From Flavobacteriales bacterium UBA852 (GTDB taxonomy: Bacteria; Bacteroidota; Bacteroidia; Flavobacteriales_E; Vicingaceae): 64,000 nucleotides of DNA. The position numbers were made by a program, and so were the translations under genes. This document shows positions 44,680-53,305 of this stretch, piece by piece. The stretch spans positions 1-64,000 of the forward strand of contig DBGO01000012.1 in assembly GCA_002295925.1 (NCBI GenBank), in the 5' to 3' direction. The stretch's first letter is position 1. Every line of letters begins with the position of its first letter. Under the pieces are notes generated by a model. It did not search any database. It was not told the origin of the DNA and saw only the letters and a list, made by a program, of their open reading frames with translations.

Positions 44680-45531
44680 TTACTTCTTTAAAAATTCGAT
44701 GGTTTTATTCAATACTAATTGAGCCGGTTGGGGTAATTGGTTTGCCGTAAAAGGATGTTTCACATCAAATGTATGCCCTGTATTGGGTATAATCAATAAT
44801 TCGGATGCGGGATTAAGCTTGTGTAAATATTCGGCTTCTGAAACGTTTACTACTTCATCCTTTTCTCCGTGAATGATTAAATGAGGAATTTTTAAGTTTT
44901 GTTCTGCATTGGGAATATTTAAGCGGTCTTTGTTTTGCAAAAAATCTTCGTAAAACGAATAATACAAAGGCATTTGTTGTTTTGTTCGTGCATTTTGAAT
45001 ATAAGTAACTTGATTTTTTTTCCAATTTTCGAGCTCCTCTCCTTTAGGAAAGCGCTTTTCGAAATCACTTACAGCTGCCCAGGTTACAATTTTCTTTACT
45101 CTAGAATCTTCATTTGCTTTAAGAATTGTAATTCCTCCACCTCTACTGTGCCCAATCAGATATATTTGTTTAACATCTTTTTCGCTTTGCGGAATTAGCG
45201 GATTTTCATCATCGCTTACCCAATCGATAATTGCTCCCAAATCATCCAATTCTTTGGTGTATGTGTTATTGCCAAAAGCTTCCAAATCGGGAAAATCTAT
45301 AGGATTATCCAATGTTCCGCCATTGTGCGAAAAGTTAAATTTAAGGGCTACAAAACCACTTTCAGCCAAGCGTTGATGCACCAAATTGAAATGCCCCCAA
45401 TCCTTAAAACCTTTAAATCCGTGAACAAAAACGACTATGGGTTTTGTCCGGTTGTTTTGCTCAAATGCCACATCCAGCAAAGTAGGTTTTGCCGTGCTTT
45501 TAATTATATAATTTGTTGTTTTTTTAATCAT
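44680..45531 (-). CDS. Alpha/beta hydrolase
   Basis: A 283-residue enzyme of the alpha/beta hydrolase fold, without a signal peptide. The oxyanion region is VFVHGFKGFKDWGHFN, the nucleophile elbow is LIGHSRGGGITIL with Ser near residue 129, and the acid-His pair is IIHGEKDEVVNVSEA and PNTGHTFDVKHP. The catalytic triad is therefore complete. It most resembles dienelactone-hydrolase-like or acylamino-peptidase-like esterases, but the substrate is unknown. It precedes asnB by 6 bp in the same direction and is probably the first gene of a run alpha/beta hydrolase-asnB-HAD phosphatase. Confidence 0.85.
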   Translation of the reverse strand: MIKKTTNYIIKSTAKPTLLDVAFEQNNRTKPIVVFVHGFKGFKDWGHFNLVHQRLAESGFVALKFNFSHNGGTLDNPIDFPDLEAFGNNTYTKELDDLGAIIDWVSDDENPLIPQSEKDVKQIYLIGHSRGGGITILKANEDSRVKKIVTWAAVSDFEKRFPKGEELENWKKNQVTYIQNARTKQQMPLYYSFYEDFLQNKDRLNIPNAEQNLKIPHLIIHGEKDEVVNVSEAEYLHKLNPASELLIIPNTGHTFDVKHPFTANQLPQPAQLVLNKTIEFLKK

Positions 45532-45700
45532 CGGTTAAAAATAACATAAATCTGAATTTTAATGCTAAACAAAAATTATTTTTTATGCAATACTTTTAAA
45601 ATTTCAGCGTATAGTAGCTTGAAAGTTATAATGCAAAATTGCATCATATAGCGGTAAAACCGTATCTTGAATTTATGGCTAATTTATTTTACATTAAATT

Positions 45701-46417
45701 ATGAAAAAATCATTCCTACATATCATATTTTTTATGAGCAGTCTTGTTTTTAACATGTTATATTCACAAACCTACTATGGTGGAGGAAATATTTATTTTT
45801 CTTATAATCGTTTTACAATTGGTGGTAATTTTATGAAATTAAATAAGCACCATACCATCTATCACGAAATTATGTTTAATGCAGGGCTTACAGGTTATAA
45901 AAAATACCCGCCTGTAAAATATGGATTTACCTCAGGCACATATTTAGGGAGAGGTGTAACTGTTATTGGAGATGACTCTCCTTATGCTCTTACCGGAGCA
46001 TTTAAAATTCCGTATGGCAATTACTTAAATGCTTATACTGCAAAGGTGTTTGGTTCTTTTATTAAATATAATTTTGCATTTGTACTTAAAGATAATAAAC
46101 AGCACGCTCTTTTTCACGGTTTTAGCGTTGCTTATTTTTGGAACATTGATAAAGGTACCTACAATTATTATTCTATTTACACGCCTGATAAAAAAGGTGA
46201 ACTTATTACCAAAAAATTAAATGTCCGGTTTAATACTTATTCCATCGGTAATTTTTTCTCCTATTCGTACCGTATAAATAAACATTGGAAATTTCAAAGT
46301 ACTTTGTATTCATCATTTTATTTCCCTGTTTTAAATAAAGAATACGGTATAGCCGAGAAATTTCCTTTAAAAGGAGTAGGATTTGATTTATCGTGCAGTA
46401 TATTATATAAATTCTAA
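45701..46417 (+). CDS. Predicted outer-membrane beta-barrel protein
   Basis: A 238-residue protein with a signal peptide (about 1-22, LVFNMLYSQ) and alternating strands rich in Tyr, Phe and Gly. It ends GFDLSCSILYKF with a terminal Phe, as is usual for barrels inserted by BamA. No known porin motif was found. It lies 20 bp before a second, smaller barrel gene of the same direction, so the two probably form an operon. Function unknown; transport or structural roles are guesses. Confidence 0.72.
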   Translation: MKKSFLHIIFFMSSLVFNMLYSQTYYGGGNIYFSYNRFTIGGNFMKLNKHHTIYHEIMFNAGLTGYKKYPPVKYGFTSGTYLGRGVTVIGDDSPYALTGAFKIPYGNYLNAYTAKVFGSFIKYNFAFVLKDNKQHALFHGFSVAYFWNIDKGTYNYYSIYTPDKKGELITKKLNVRFNTYSIGNFFSYSYRINKHWKFQSTLYSSFYFPVLNKEYGIAEKFPLKGVGFDLSCSILYKF

Positions 46418-46437
46418 ACTCTTAAACTCTACATATT

Positions 46438-47052
46438 ATGAAAAAATTGGTTATTTTATTATTCGCATTACAAGGCATCGGGCTACAAGCCCAATACGAA
46501 GCCGGTATTCGCATTGGTGCAGCAAACTCTGCAGTATTACGTTCTATCCCTACTTCCGGTAGATTGTTTATGCAAGGGAATTTCGGTTATCGTTTTTTTC
46601 ATCAAAAACGAATGAGCGTGATGGCTTCCGTTATACTTGAACAATCGTCTTATACAATGGAAGATTTAACCTTTGGCGGATTAATGACCAAAAACTCCAT
46701 CACCTTTCGTATTGCCGCTGCCGGAATACGTATTGCTCCTGAAATTAAATTACTGAGTCCTGAAAAAAGCACCAATTTTTACTTAATGCCCCAAGTTGGT
46801 TTCCGTCGGGTGTTTTCGTTTACTCAAATTGCTTCGGCACCTGAAATTGACCTTACGCGGCACCCTTCTTACGGCAAAGGAATACTGATTGATGGCGGAT
46901 TGGAACTCGGTGTAAAATTTAACATGTTTAAAACAGGTATTTTTTACCGGACAATTGTTAATCGAGATGCACAAAATATCTCTGATTATACCAAAACTAC
47001 CTGTGTAGGTGTTGGATTTTCGTATTTTATTAATCGAAAAACAAGCGAATAG
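46438..47052 (+). CDS. Predicted outer-membrane beta-barrel protein (second)
   Basis: A 204-residue protein with a signal peptide (about 1-18, GIGLQAQ) and amphipathic strands (GNFGYRFFHQKRMSVMASVI, FRIAAAGIRIAPEIKLL) consistent with an eight-stranded barrel of the outer membrane protein beta-barrel superfamily. Unlike its neighbour it ends in a polar tail (INRKTSE) after the last aromatic strand GVGFSYF. It follows the first barrel gene by 20 bp and is ended by a bidirectional terminator at 47112. Function unknown. Confidence 0.75.
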   Translation: MKKLVILLFALQGIGLQAQYEAGIRIGAANSAVLRSIPTSGRLFMQGNFGYRFFHQKRMSVMASVILEQSSYTMEDLTFGGLMTKNSITFRIAAAGIRIAPEIKLLSPEKSTNFYLMPQVGFRRVFSFTQIASAPEIDLTRHPSYGKGILIDGGLELGVKFNMFKTGIFYRTIVNRDAQNISDYTKTTCVGVGFSYFINRKTSE

Positions 47053-47111
47053 TTGCAGTTTTTACAAATCCGTTGTATAAAAAACATTGTGTTTGAATAG
47101 AGGTTAAATTA

Positions 47112-47140
47112 AAAAAGCTGGCTCAATGAGCCGGCTTTTT
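47112..47140. terminator. Bidirectional rho-independent terminator
   Basis: A 13-bp stem, AAAAAGCTGGCTC / GAGCCGGCTTTTT with one G-T wobble and a 3-nt loop, lies between the converging second barrel gene and sucC. It carries A/T runs usable on both strands. Confidence 0.85.
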
Positions 47141-47160
47141 CATTTATGAAAAATAAATTA

Positions 47161-48363
47161 TTAAGCATTTACTTGCGAAAGAACTTCTTTTACTTTTTCG
47201 GCAGCTTCTTTCAATTCTACAGCCGAAAGCACTTTTAATCCTGATTCGTCAATTAATTTTTTGGCTTCTTCGGCATTTGTTCCTTGCAAACGAACAATTA
47301 TTGGCACCGGAATGTCGCCAATATTTTTATATGCATCTACAATACCTTGAGCTACACGGTCGCAACGTACAATACCGCCAAAAATATTAACCAAGATAGC
47401 TTTTACATTAGGGTCTTTTAGTATAATGCGGAAAGCTTTTTCTACACGAGCAGCATCGGCTGTACCTCCTACATCAAGGAAGTTTGCCGGCTCTCCACCG
47501 TATAATTTAATCATATCCATTGTTGCCATTGCCAATCCGGCTCCGTTTACCATACAACCGACATTTCCGTCAAGTTTTACGTAGTTTAACCCTGCTTGGT
47601 CGGCTTCTACCTCAATGGGGTCTTCTTCATTTAAGTCACGCATTGCGGCTAAATCCGGATGACGGAACAAAGCATTATCATCAAGGTTTACTTTAGCGTC
47701 AACAGCTATAATTCTGTCATCAGAGGTTTTTAATACTGGGTTGATTTCAAACAATGATGAATCGGTTGCTTCGTATGCTTTGTAAAGAGCAGAAACAAAT
47801 TTTGTCATTTCTTTGAATGCTTTTCCGCTCAAACCTAAATTAAAGGCAATTTTTCTTGCTTGAAAAGGCATTAAACCAACTTTTGGGTCGATTTCTTCTT
47901 TGAAAATAAGATGTGGTGTTTTTTCAGCCACTTCTTCGATATCCATTCCACCTTCGGTAGAATACATAATAATATTGCGTCCGGTAGAGCGATTCAGTAA
48001 AACAGACATATAAAATTCTGCCGGCTCACTTTCTCCCGGATAATAAACATCTTGGGCAACCAATACTTTACGAACCAATTTACCTTCGGGTCCGGTTTGA
48101 GGGGTTACCAAAGTCATTCCTATGATTTGAGAAGCGATTTCTTTTACTTCATCCAACGATTTGGCCAATTTAACTCCACCGCCTTTACCACGTCCGCCGG
48201 CGTGAATTTGGGCTTTTATTACCCACCATTGTGTTCCGGTTTGTTCGGTTAATTTTTTAGCGGCTTCAACAGCTTCTTCGGGTGTTTCGGCAACAATACC
48301 CTCTTGTATTGCCACGCCAAACTTCTTTAATGTTTCTTTTGCTTGATATTCGTGAATATTCAT
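47161..48363 (-). CDS. sucC: Succinyl-CoA synthetase beta subunit (ADP-forming)
   Basis: A 400-residue ATP-grasp subunit of succinyl-CoA ligase in the citric acid cycle. It opens MNIHEYQAKETLKKFGV, has the ATP-grasp signatures WWVIKAQIHAGGRGKGGGVK and FEINPVLKTSDDRIIAVDAK, and ends with the conserved NIFGGIVRCDRVAQG and VRLQGTNAEEAKKL. Residues specifying ADP versus GDP cannot be resolved confidently here. The alpha subunit gene sucD is not next to it. It has a near-perfect promoter at 48393-48423 and a bidirectional terminator after it, so it forms its own transcription unit. Confidence 0.95.
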   Translation of the reverse strand: MNIHEYQAKETLKKFGVAIQEGIVAETPEEAVEAAKKLTEQTGTQWWVIKAQIHAGGRGKGGGVKLAKSLDEVKEIASQIIGMTLVTPQTGPEGKLVRKVLVAQDVYYPGESEPAEFYMSVLLNRSTGRNIIMYSTEGGMDIEEVAEKTPHLIFKEEIDPKVGLMPFQARKIAFNLGLSGKAFKEMTKFVSALYKAYEATDSSLFEINPVLKTSDDRIIAVDAKVNLDDNALFRHPDLAAMRDLNEEDPIEVEADQAGLNYVKLDGNVGCMVNGAGLAMATMDMIKLYGGEPANFLDVGGTADAARVEKAFRIILKDPNVKAILVNIFGGIVRCDRVAQGIVDAYKNIGDIPVPIIVRLQGTNAEEAKKLIDESGLKVLSAVELKEAAEKVKEVLSQVNA

Positions 48364-48392
48364 TATTAATGGATTTTTAAAATTTTAAAGTT

Positions 48393-48423
48393 CAAATGTA
48401 ATTTTTTTCCTTTCATTTTCAAA
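48393..48423 (-). promoter_or_regulatory. sucC promoter, Bacteroidota consensus
   Basis: On the minus strand the sequence reads TTTG-N19-TACATTTG, which matches both the -33 (TTTG) and -7 (TAnnTTTG) boxes at ideal spacing. The -7 box ends 29 bp before the sucC ATG. It is the best promoter in the window and is a strong sign of a Bacteroidota-type primary sigma factor. Confidence 0.75.
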
Positions 48424-48471
48424 GCAATATTTCTGTTAATATTTTATTAACTTGGCATTTTAAAACCAACC

Positions 48472-49131
48472 GTGATTTTAGAGGCTAAAAATATTATTAA
48501 ATCCTATGGCGATTTGCAAGTGCTAAAAGGTGTTGATTTACAAATCGATGCTTCGGAAATTGTATCAATTGTAGGTCCTTCAGGGGCTGGGAAAACAACT
48601 TTATTACAGATATTGGGTACATTGGAAAAACCAGACAACGGCAGTTTACATATTGACAACATTTCGGTTTTTGACTTAAAAGATAAAGCACTTTCGAAAT
48701 TCAGGAATAATAATATTGGTTTTATTTTTCAATTTCATCAACTTTTACCCGAATTTACAGCGTTGGAAAATGCGGCTCTTCCGGCATTGATAAAAGGCAT
48801 TGAAAAACAAAAAGCATTTGCACAAGCCGAAAAATTATTGGATCGCTTGGAAGTATCGCATCGAAAACACCACAAGCCCAATGAATTATCGGGAGGAGAA
48901 CAACAACGAGTTGCCGTTTGCCGTGCTTTAATCAATAAACCGGCTATCATTCTTGCAGATGAACCATCGGGGAATTTGGACAGTAAAAATGCCAAATCGT
49001 TGCACAAGCTCTTTTTTGAGCTGAGAGATGAAATGAAACAGACCTTCATTATTGTTACTCATAATGATGAACTTGCCAATATGGCCGACCGTAAACTACA
49101 TATGATTGACGGTTTGTTAGCCAATTGTTAA
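48472..49131 (+). CDS. ABC transporter ATPase, LolD-like
   Basis: A 219-residue ATPase subunit. Walker A is GPSGAGKTTLL, the signature is LSGGEQQRVAVCRAL, Walker B is IILADEPSGNLDS and the switch His is in IVTHNDELA. The size and the DNIGFIFQFHQLLPEFTALENAALP segment resemble LolD, which releases lipoproteins from the inner membrane, as well as MacB and FtsE relatives. No permease gene is adjacent, so LolD is the best but not only choice. Translation starts at GTG 48472; no in-frame ATG lies near. It is divergent from sucC. Confidence 0.85.
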   Translation: MILEAKNIIKSYGDLQVLKGVDLQIDASEIVSIVGPSGAGKTTLLQILGTLEKPDNGSLHIDNISVFDLKDKALSKFRNNNIGFIFQFHQLLPEFTALENAALPALIKGIEKQKAFAQAEKLLDRLEVSHRKHHKPNELSGGEQQRVAVCRALINKPAIILADEPSGNLDSKNAKSLHKLFFELRDEMKQTFIIVTHNDELANMADRKLHMIDGLLANC

Positions 49132-49168
49132 TTTTTTTATTATTTTCTTTTTTCAAATAAAATGTTTT

Positions 49169-49176
49169 TATCTTTG
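49169..49176 (+). promoter_or_regulatory. Candidate -7 box, lipocalin-like lipoprotein
   Basis: TATCTTTG matches TAnnTTTG and ends 29 bp before the ATG at 49206. The leader after it contains ATTATTAACCTTAAA, which also occurs before the lipoprotein gene at 57363. Confidence 0.45.
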
Positions 49177-49205
49177 ACATTATTAACCTTAAAATTTAAA
49201 CAAAA

Positions 49206-49652
49206 ATGAAAAAAATTCTAAGCATTGCTTTGGTTGCCTTAATCGGTGCAACAGCTTTAACAGGGTGTGGTAAATATCCTGACGGTCCAAAAATTTCTTT
49301 GGCATCAAAAAAATCAAGATTAGTAAACAAATGGAAAATCGATGAGAAATTTGAGAATGGAGTTTCTCAAACCATTGACCCAGATGAAAAAGATGATTAT
49401 ATAGAATTTAAAAAAGACGGTTCTGTAGTATATACTGCTGTTTCCGGGTCCACCACAACTACAATGGAAGGAACTTGGGAATTTGATAGTAAAAAAGAAA
49501 ATTTATTAGTGACATTTTCATATACATTATTAGGACAAACTATAACTTCTACTACAACTTCTAAAATTCTTCGCTTAAAATCAAAAGAACTTTGGTTAGA
49601 AGAAACCGATGACAATGGTGATGTTGATGAATATCATTATGTGCAGTATTAA
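49206..49652 (+). CDS. Small lipocalin-like lipoprotein
   Basis: A 148-residue protein with a lipoprotein signal (ALIGATALTGC, Cys21). The mature part starts with KSRLVNKWKIDEKFENG and runs through EGTWEFDSKKENLLV, DYIEFKKDGSVVYTA and LRLKSKELWLEETDDNG. This strand pattern is typical of the lipocalin-like domain in many Bacteroidota lipoproteins, probably eight short strands. The ligand is unknown. It is preceded by a candidate promoter and followed by a strong terminator, hence a single gene. Confidence 0.8.
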   Translation: MKKILSIALVALIGATALTGCGKYPDGPKISLASKKSRLVNKWKIDEKFENGVSQTIDPDEKDDYIEFKKDGSVVYTAVSGSTTTTMEGTWEFDSKKENLLVTFSYTLLGQTITSTTTSKILRLKSKELWLEETDDNGDVDEYHYVQY

Positions 49653-49674
49653 TTAAACCTAAAAAATCTTCACA

Positions 49675-49706
49675 AAAAATCCCTTGCCGTTTGGCAAGGG
49701 ATTTTT
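49675..49706. terminator. Bidirectional rho-independent terminator
   Basis: A 14-bp perfect stem, AAAAATCCCTTGCC / GGCAAGGGATTTTT, with a GTTT loop lies between the converging lipoprotein and acyl-CoA dehydrogenase genes and serves both strands. Confidence 0.9.
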
Positions 49707-49728
49707 ATTTGTATCTAAATATTCTATC

Positions 49729-50874
49729 TTAAAATTTATTCAACTCCGCTCTTGAAATTACTATTTTTTGAATTTCAGAGGTTCCTTCATAAATCTGAGT
49801 GATTTTTGCATCACGCATTAAACGTTCTACGTGGTATTCTTTCACGTATCCGTAACCTCCATGAACCTGAACGGCTTCGGTAGTTACCCACATTGCTACT
49901 CGCGAGGCAAATAATTTTGCCATAGCACTGGCTTCATCAAAGTTTTGTTTTTGGTCTTTTAACCAGGCTGCACGCATACATAATAAACGCGCCGCTTCAA
50001 TTTCTGTAGCCATATCGGCTAATTTAAATGCAATGGCTTGATGTTGAGAAATTGGCTTACCAAATGCTTTTCGTTCTTTAGAATAAGCCAAAGCCAATTC
50101 ATAAGCCCCAGAAGCAATTCCCAATGCCTGAGAAGCTATACCAATGCGTCCGCCGCTTAATACCATCATGGCAAATTTAAATCCAAAGCCGTCCTCTCCT
50201 ATTCGGTTTTCTTTTGGAACTTTTACATCGTTAAACATTAACGTATGTGTATCCGATGAGCGAATACCCATTTTATTTTCTTTTGCTCCAACCGTAAAGC
50301 CTTCCCATCCGCGTTCTACAATAAATGCATTGATGCCTCGATGTCCTTTTTCAGGATGTGTTTGAGCAATGACTATATAATATGTTGCATTACCGCCGTT
50401 GGTTATCCAGTTTTTTGTTCCGTTTAGCAAATAATAATCGCCTTTATCTTCTGCTGTGGTTCGTTGACTAGTTGCATCACTTCCGGCTTCGGGCTCCGAT
50501 AAGGCAAAAGCACCCAACACTTCTCCTTTGGCAGCCGGAACCAAATATTTTTGTTTTTGTTCTTCTGTTCCAAATTTTTCAATTCCCCAACAATACAACG
50601 AGTTATTTACCGACATAGCTACCGATACCGAAGCATCAACTTTTGAAATTTCTTCCATTGCCAACACATACGAAATGGTATCCATTCCGCCACCGCCGTA
50701 CTCGGGACTGGTCATCATTCCCATAAATCCCAATTCGCCCAATTGCTTAATTTCGTCTTTGGCAAATATCATTTTCTCGTCGCGTTCAATAACGCCCGGT
50801 TTAAGCACATTTTGTGCAAAATCTCTTGCAGCATCGCGCACAGCTAAATGCTCTTCGGTAAGCTTAAAATTCAT
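49729..50874 (-). CDS. Acyl-CoA dehydrogenase
   Basis: A 381-residue flavoprotein oxidising acyl-CoA to enoyl-CoA. It shows the family signatures FALSEPEAGSDATSQRTTAE and the C-terminal QVHGGYGYVKEYHVERLMRD, and the catalytic Glu near IYEGTSEIQKIVISRAEL. The size and motifs fit a short-chain (butyryl-type) or branched-chain enzyme; the exact chain length is not shown. With the acyl-CoA synthetase and hydroxybutyryl-CoA dehydrogenase elsewhere in the window, it points to fatty or branched acid oxidation. A candidate -7 box (TAAATTTG) lies at 50919-50926, and anmK is divergent. Confidence 0.93.
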   Translation of the reverse strand: MNFKLTEEHLAVRDAARDFAQNVLKPGVIERDEKMIFAKDEIKQLGELGFMGMMTSPEYGGGGMDTISYVLAMEEISKVDASVSVAMSVNNSLYCWGIEKFGTEEQKQKYLVPAAKGEVLGAFALSEPEAGSDATSQRTTAEDKGDYYLLNGTKNWITNGGNATYYIVIAQTHPEKGHRGINAFIVERGWEGFTVGAKENKMGIRSSDTHTLMFNDVKVPKENRIGEDGFGFKFAMMVLSGGRIGIASQALGIASGAYELALAYSKERKAFGKPISQHQAIAFKLADMATEIEAARLLCMRAAWLKDQKQNFDEASAMAKLFASRVAMWVTTEAVQVHGGYGYVKEYHVERLMRDAKITQIYEGTSEIQKIVISRAELNKF

Positions 50875-50918
50875 GATTTATACTATTTTTTACGATTTTA
50901 CTTTTTTAATAACGGGAA

Positions 50919-50926
50919 CAAATTTA
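50919..50926 (-). promoter_or_regulatory. Candidate -7 box, acyl-CoA dehydrogenase
   Basis: TAAATTTG on the minus strand ends 44 bp before the ATG at 50874, within the 93-bp space shared with divergent anmK. A weak -33 is present, so the call is tentative. Confidence 0.32.
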
Positions 50927-50967
50927 ACTTTAAAAAGATTTAAATTGAATATAAATTAGCTTTTTTT

Positions 50968-52044
50968 ATGTCTAAAACATACAATATCATAGGAATAATG
51001 TCTGGAACATCGTTGGATGGTGTTGATTTGCTTTGGGCCGAATTTAGAGTAAACAATGAAGATATAAAATATTCAATCAAAAAAACGAGAACCGTTCATT
51101 ATGATAAATGTTGGCTGAACAAGCTACAATTGGCGCCATCGTTAAACCCAATGGATTTTTTAAATTTACATAATGAGTACGGGCGATATTTAGGCAATTT
51201 GGTCAATAACTTTATAGGTAAAGATGAAAAGCAAAAGATAGACTTTATTGCCTCACATGGTCATACTATTTTTCATCAACCGGAAAAAAAATTGACTTTT
51301 CAATTGGGCAACGGAAATTCTATTGCGGCACAAACCTGCATTTCTACCATTTGGGATTTCAGGGCAATGGATGTTGCCTTGGGCGGACAAGGTGCGCCAC
51401 TTGTTCCCATTGGCGACCATTTGCTTTTTGGCGATTATGATTATTGTTTGAATTTAGGCGGTTTTTCCAATATTTCTTATGCGAATGAAAATAACCGACG
51501 AATAGCTTTTGATATTTGTCCGGTTAATATTGCGTTGAATTATTTTGCTCAACAAATCAACTTGCCTTACGATAAAAATGGACGTATAGCAAAAACAGGA
51601 AGAGTAAATAATGAATTGCTTAACAAGTTGAATCAATTGCCGTTTTATCAATGGCAACCGCCAAAATCTTTGGGGCGAGAATGGTTTGAAAAGGAATTTT
51701 TACCTGTTGTAGAAAATTTAAATTTACCTTTAGAAGATATTTTGGCGACGATAACCGAACATATTGCACAACAAATTGGAAAATTATTATCCAAAAAAGA
51801 CACGAAAACTCTTGTAACAGGTGGCGGAGCGTTTAATGCTTATTTAATTGAAAAAATAAAAAATTACAGCGGCAGCAAAATTATTATCCCCGAAAAAGAA
51901 ATAATTGAATACAAAGAAGCGTTGATTTTTGCCTTGTTGGGCGTTTTATTTATTGAGAAACAAAACAACTGCTTACAATCGGTTACTGGTGCCGGTAGAG
52001 ATAATATTGGCGGATGCTTGAGTTATGGGAATATTGAAAAATAA
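50968..52044 (+). CDS. anmK: Anhydro-N-acetylmuramic acid kinase
   Basis: A 358-residue sugar kinase of the ASKHA fold that opens and phosphorylates anhydro-MurNAc during recovery of peptidoglycan fragments. The start GIMSGTSLDGVDLLWAEF is the family signature. Other blocks are SHGHTIFHQPEK, LGGFSNISY and VTGGGAFNAYLIEKI. The length is near normal (about 360-370). It is divergent from acyl-CoA dehydrogenase and is followed by a 337-bp noncoding stretch. The partner etherase MurQ is not in the window. Confidence 0.94.
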   Translation: MSKTYNIIGIMSGTSLDGVDLLWAEFRVNNEDIKYSIKKTRTVHYDKCWLNKLQLAPSLNPMDFLNLHNEYGRYLGNLVNNFIGKDEKQKIDFIASHGHTIFHQPEKKLTFQLGNGNSIAAQTCISTIWDFRAMDVALGGQGAPLVPIGDHLLFGDYDYCLNLGGFSNISYANENNRRIAFDICPVNIALNYFAQQINLPYDKNGRIAKTGRVNNELLNKLNQLPFYQWQPPKSLGREWFEKEFLPVVENLNLPLEDILATITEHIAQQIGKLLSKKDTKTLVTGGGAFNAYLIEKIKNYSGSKIIIPEKEIIEYKEALIFALLGVLFIEKQNNCLQSVTGAGRDNIGGCLSYGNIEK

Positions 52045-52100
52045 TAAATATACGTGAGTTTTGGATTACACATCATTAAGAAAATAAGCTTTTAGTATTT

Positions 52101-52351
52101 TACTTTTTCTTTTCCATCGATGAAAAGAAACAAAAATCTAGTGTCTTCAAAAGGTCTTCCGAGAAATAAAAAATTTATTTAAGAGCAAATCTCACTCGGA
52201 CTAGCGCATTGTCATCTCTATTTGCAATCTATTCGCACGACTGCTTGAAGACATAAAGAAAAAAAAAGAGGCATCTTACAAGTTTCGTAGTGGAGCAGAA
52301 ACTTGTGAGCAGCCTTAATGTTTTGGTTCTTTTGCATCAAGGTAAAAGAAC
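52101..52351. repeat. Hairpin-rich noncoding block, possible repeated element
   Basis: This stretch makes up most of the 337 bp between anmK and the acyltransferase gene, which holds no supported gene. Four inverted repeats are visible. TTTCTTTT / AAAAGAAA (52106-52130) encloses the palindrome CATCGATG. TGTCTTCAA (52142-52150) can pair with TTGAAGACA (52245-52253). ACAAGTTTC / GAAACTTGT lies at 52278-52306. GTTCTTTT / AAAAGAAC lies at 52326-52351. The outer two hairpins have similar T/A-rich arms at both ends. The layout recalls repeated intergenic elements or a structured RNA. Only one copy is in the window. Confidence 0.5.
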
Positions 52352-52381
52352 AATAATAATTTTTCTTAAACAAAATTAACG

Positions 52382-53305
52382 TTAAATATGATTTTTATTC
52401 TTAAAAACCGGTTTATTTAGCACATTTGCAGGCTTTTTGTGTTTCCAACGCTTATGTGTCCAAAGCCAAATTTCGGGTTGTTCTTTAATATCTCTTTCGA
52501 GTAATCGTGTGTGAGCTTCGGATATTTCACCAATTATTGATTCTTTTGGGCAGGTGTGAATCACTTCTAGTTCTACTGAATAATAACCCCGTTTAGGTCT
52601 TTTTAAAGTCGCATAAACTACCGGTAAATTTGTTTTTCGAGCCACATTTTCTGTTCCCCAAAAAACAGGTGTATCTTGGTTCAAAAAAGTTGTCCAATAA
52701 GCATTATCGGGCGAAGGTGTTTGGTCGGCAATAAAAGCAACAGTAAATAACTCTTCTTTTTCAACCATCGAAAAGATCTTTTTGTAGGTTTCTTTCATTT
52801 TAATTAATCGAACGCCCGACCTTGAACGCATTTTAATCAATAAATTATCAAACTCTTTGTTGTGTAACGGCTTGTAAATAGCGTAAAATTGTGAGTCAAA
52901 AAAATAATTGGATGCGGCACCACATAACTCCCAATTGCCGTAATGCCCTAAAACCAAGATTACAGATTGTCCTTTATTGTAAAACTTATTAACTACTTCA
53001 GGATTTTCAAATGTTACATGTTGCAATACTTTCTTTTTTGAAATAGATAATGTTTTGATGGTTTCAAGAATTAAATCGCAAAAATAAAGGTAGAATTTAT
53101 TGGCAATTTGCTTAATTTCTTTTTCCGATTTTTCGGGAAAAGCATTTCTCAAATTTGTTTCCACCACTTTTTTACGGTAACCGATAACATCAAATATCAA
53201 AAATTTAAAAAAATGCGACAGTCCGTAAATTGCCCAAAACGGCAGCAATGACAATAAATAGATAAACGGATAAATTATCAGGTAATATATTATTTTCCCT
53301 ACCAT
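52382..53305 (-). CDS. Lysophospholipid/lipid A acyltransferase (LpxL-like)
   Basis: A 307-residue inner-membrane acyltransferase of the LpxL/HtrB family. The catalytic H-x4-E motif is HYGNWEL near residue 121, and ADQTPSPDNAYW and RPKRGYYSVELEVIHTCP follow, with the C-terminal WLWTHKRWK seen in secondary acyltransferases. An N-terminal membrane helix is present (IIYYLIIYPFIYLLSLLP). It probably adds a secondary acyl chain to lipid A or a related lipid. Its ATG overlaps the prfC stop (TAATG), so the two are translationally coupled. Confidence 0.89.
   Translation of the reverse strand: MVGKIIYYLIIYPFIYLLSLLPFWAIYGLSHFFKFLIFDVIGYRKKVVETNLRNAFPEKSEKEIKQIANKFYLYFCDLILETIKTLSISKKKVLQHVTFENPEVVNKFYNKGQSVILVLGHYGNWELCGAASNYFFDSQFYAIYKPLHNKEFDNLLIKMRSRSGVRLIKMKETYKKIFSMVEKEELFTVAFIADQTPSPDNAYWTTFLNQDTPVFWGTENVARKTNLPVVYATLKRPKRGYYSVELEVIHTCPKESIIGEISEAHTRLLERDIKEQPEIWLWTHKRWKHKKPANVLNKPVFKNKNHI

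Noticed and set aside
52045..52381. Remnant coding gene in the anmK downstream region
   Set aside because: No frame stays open for a useful length and there is no recognisable protein; the inverted repeats explain the structure better.
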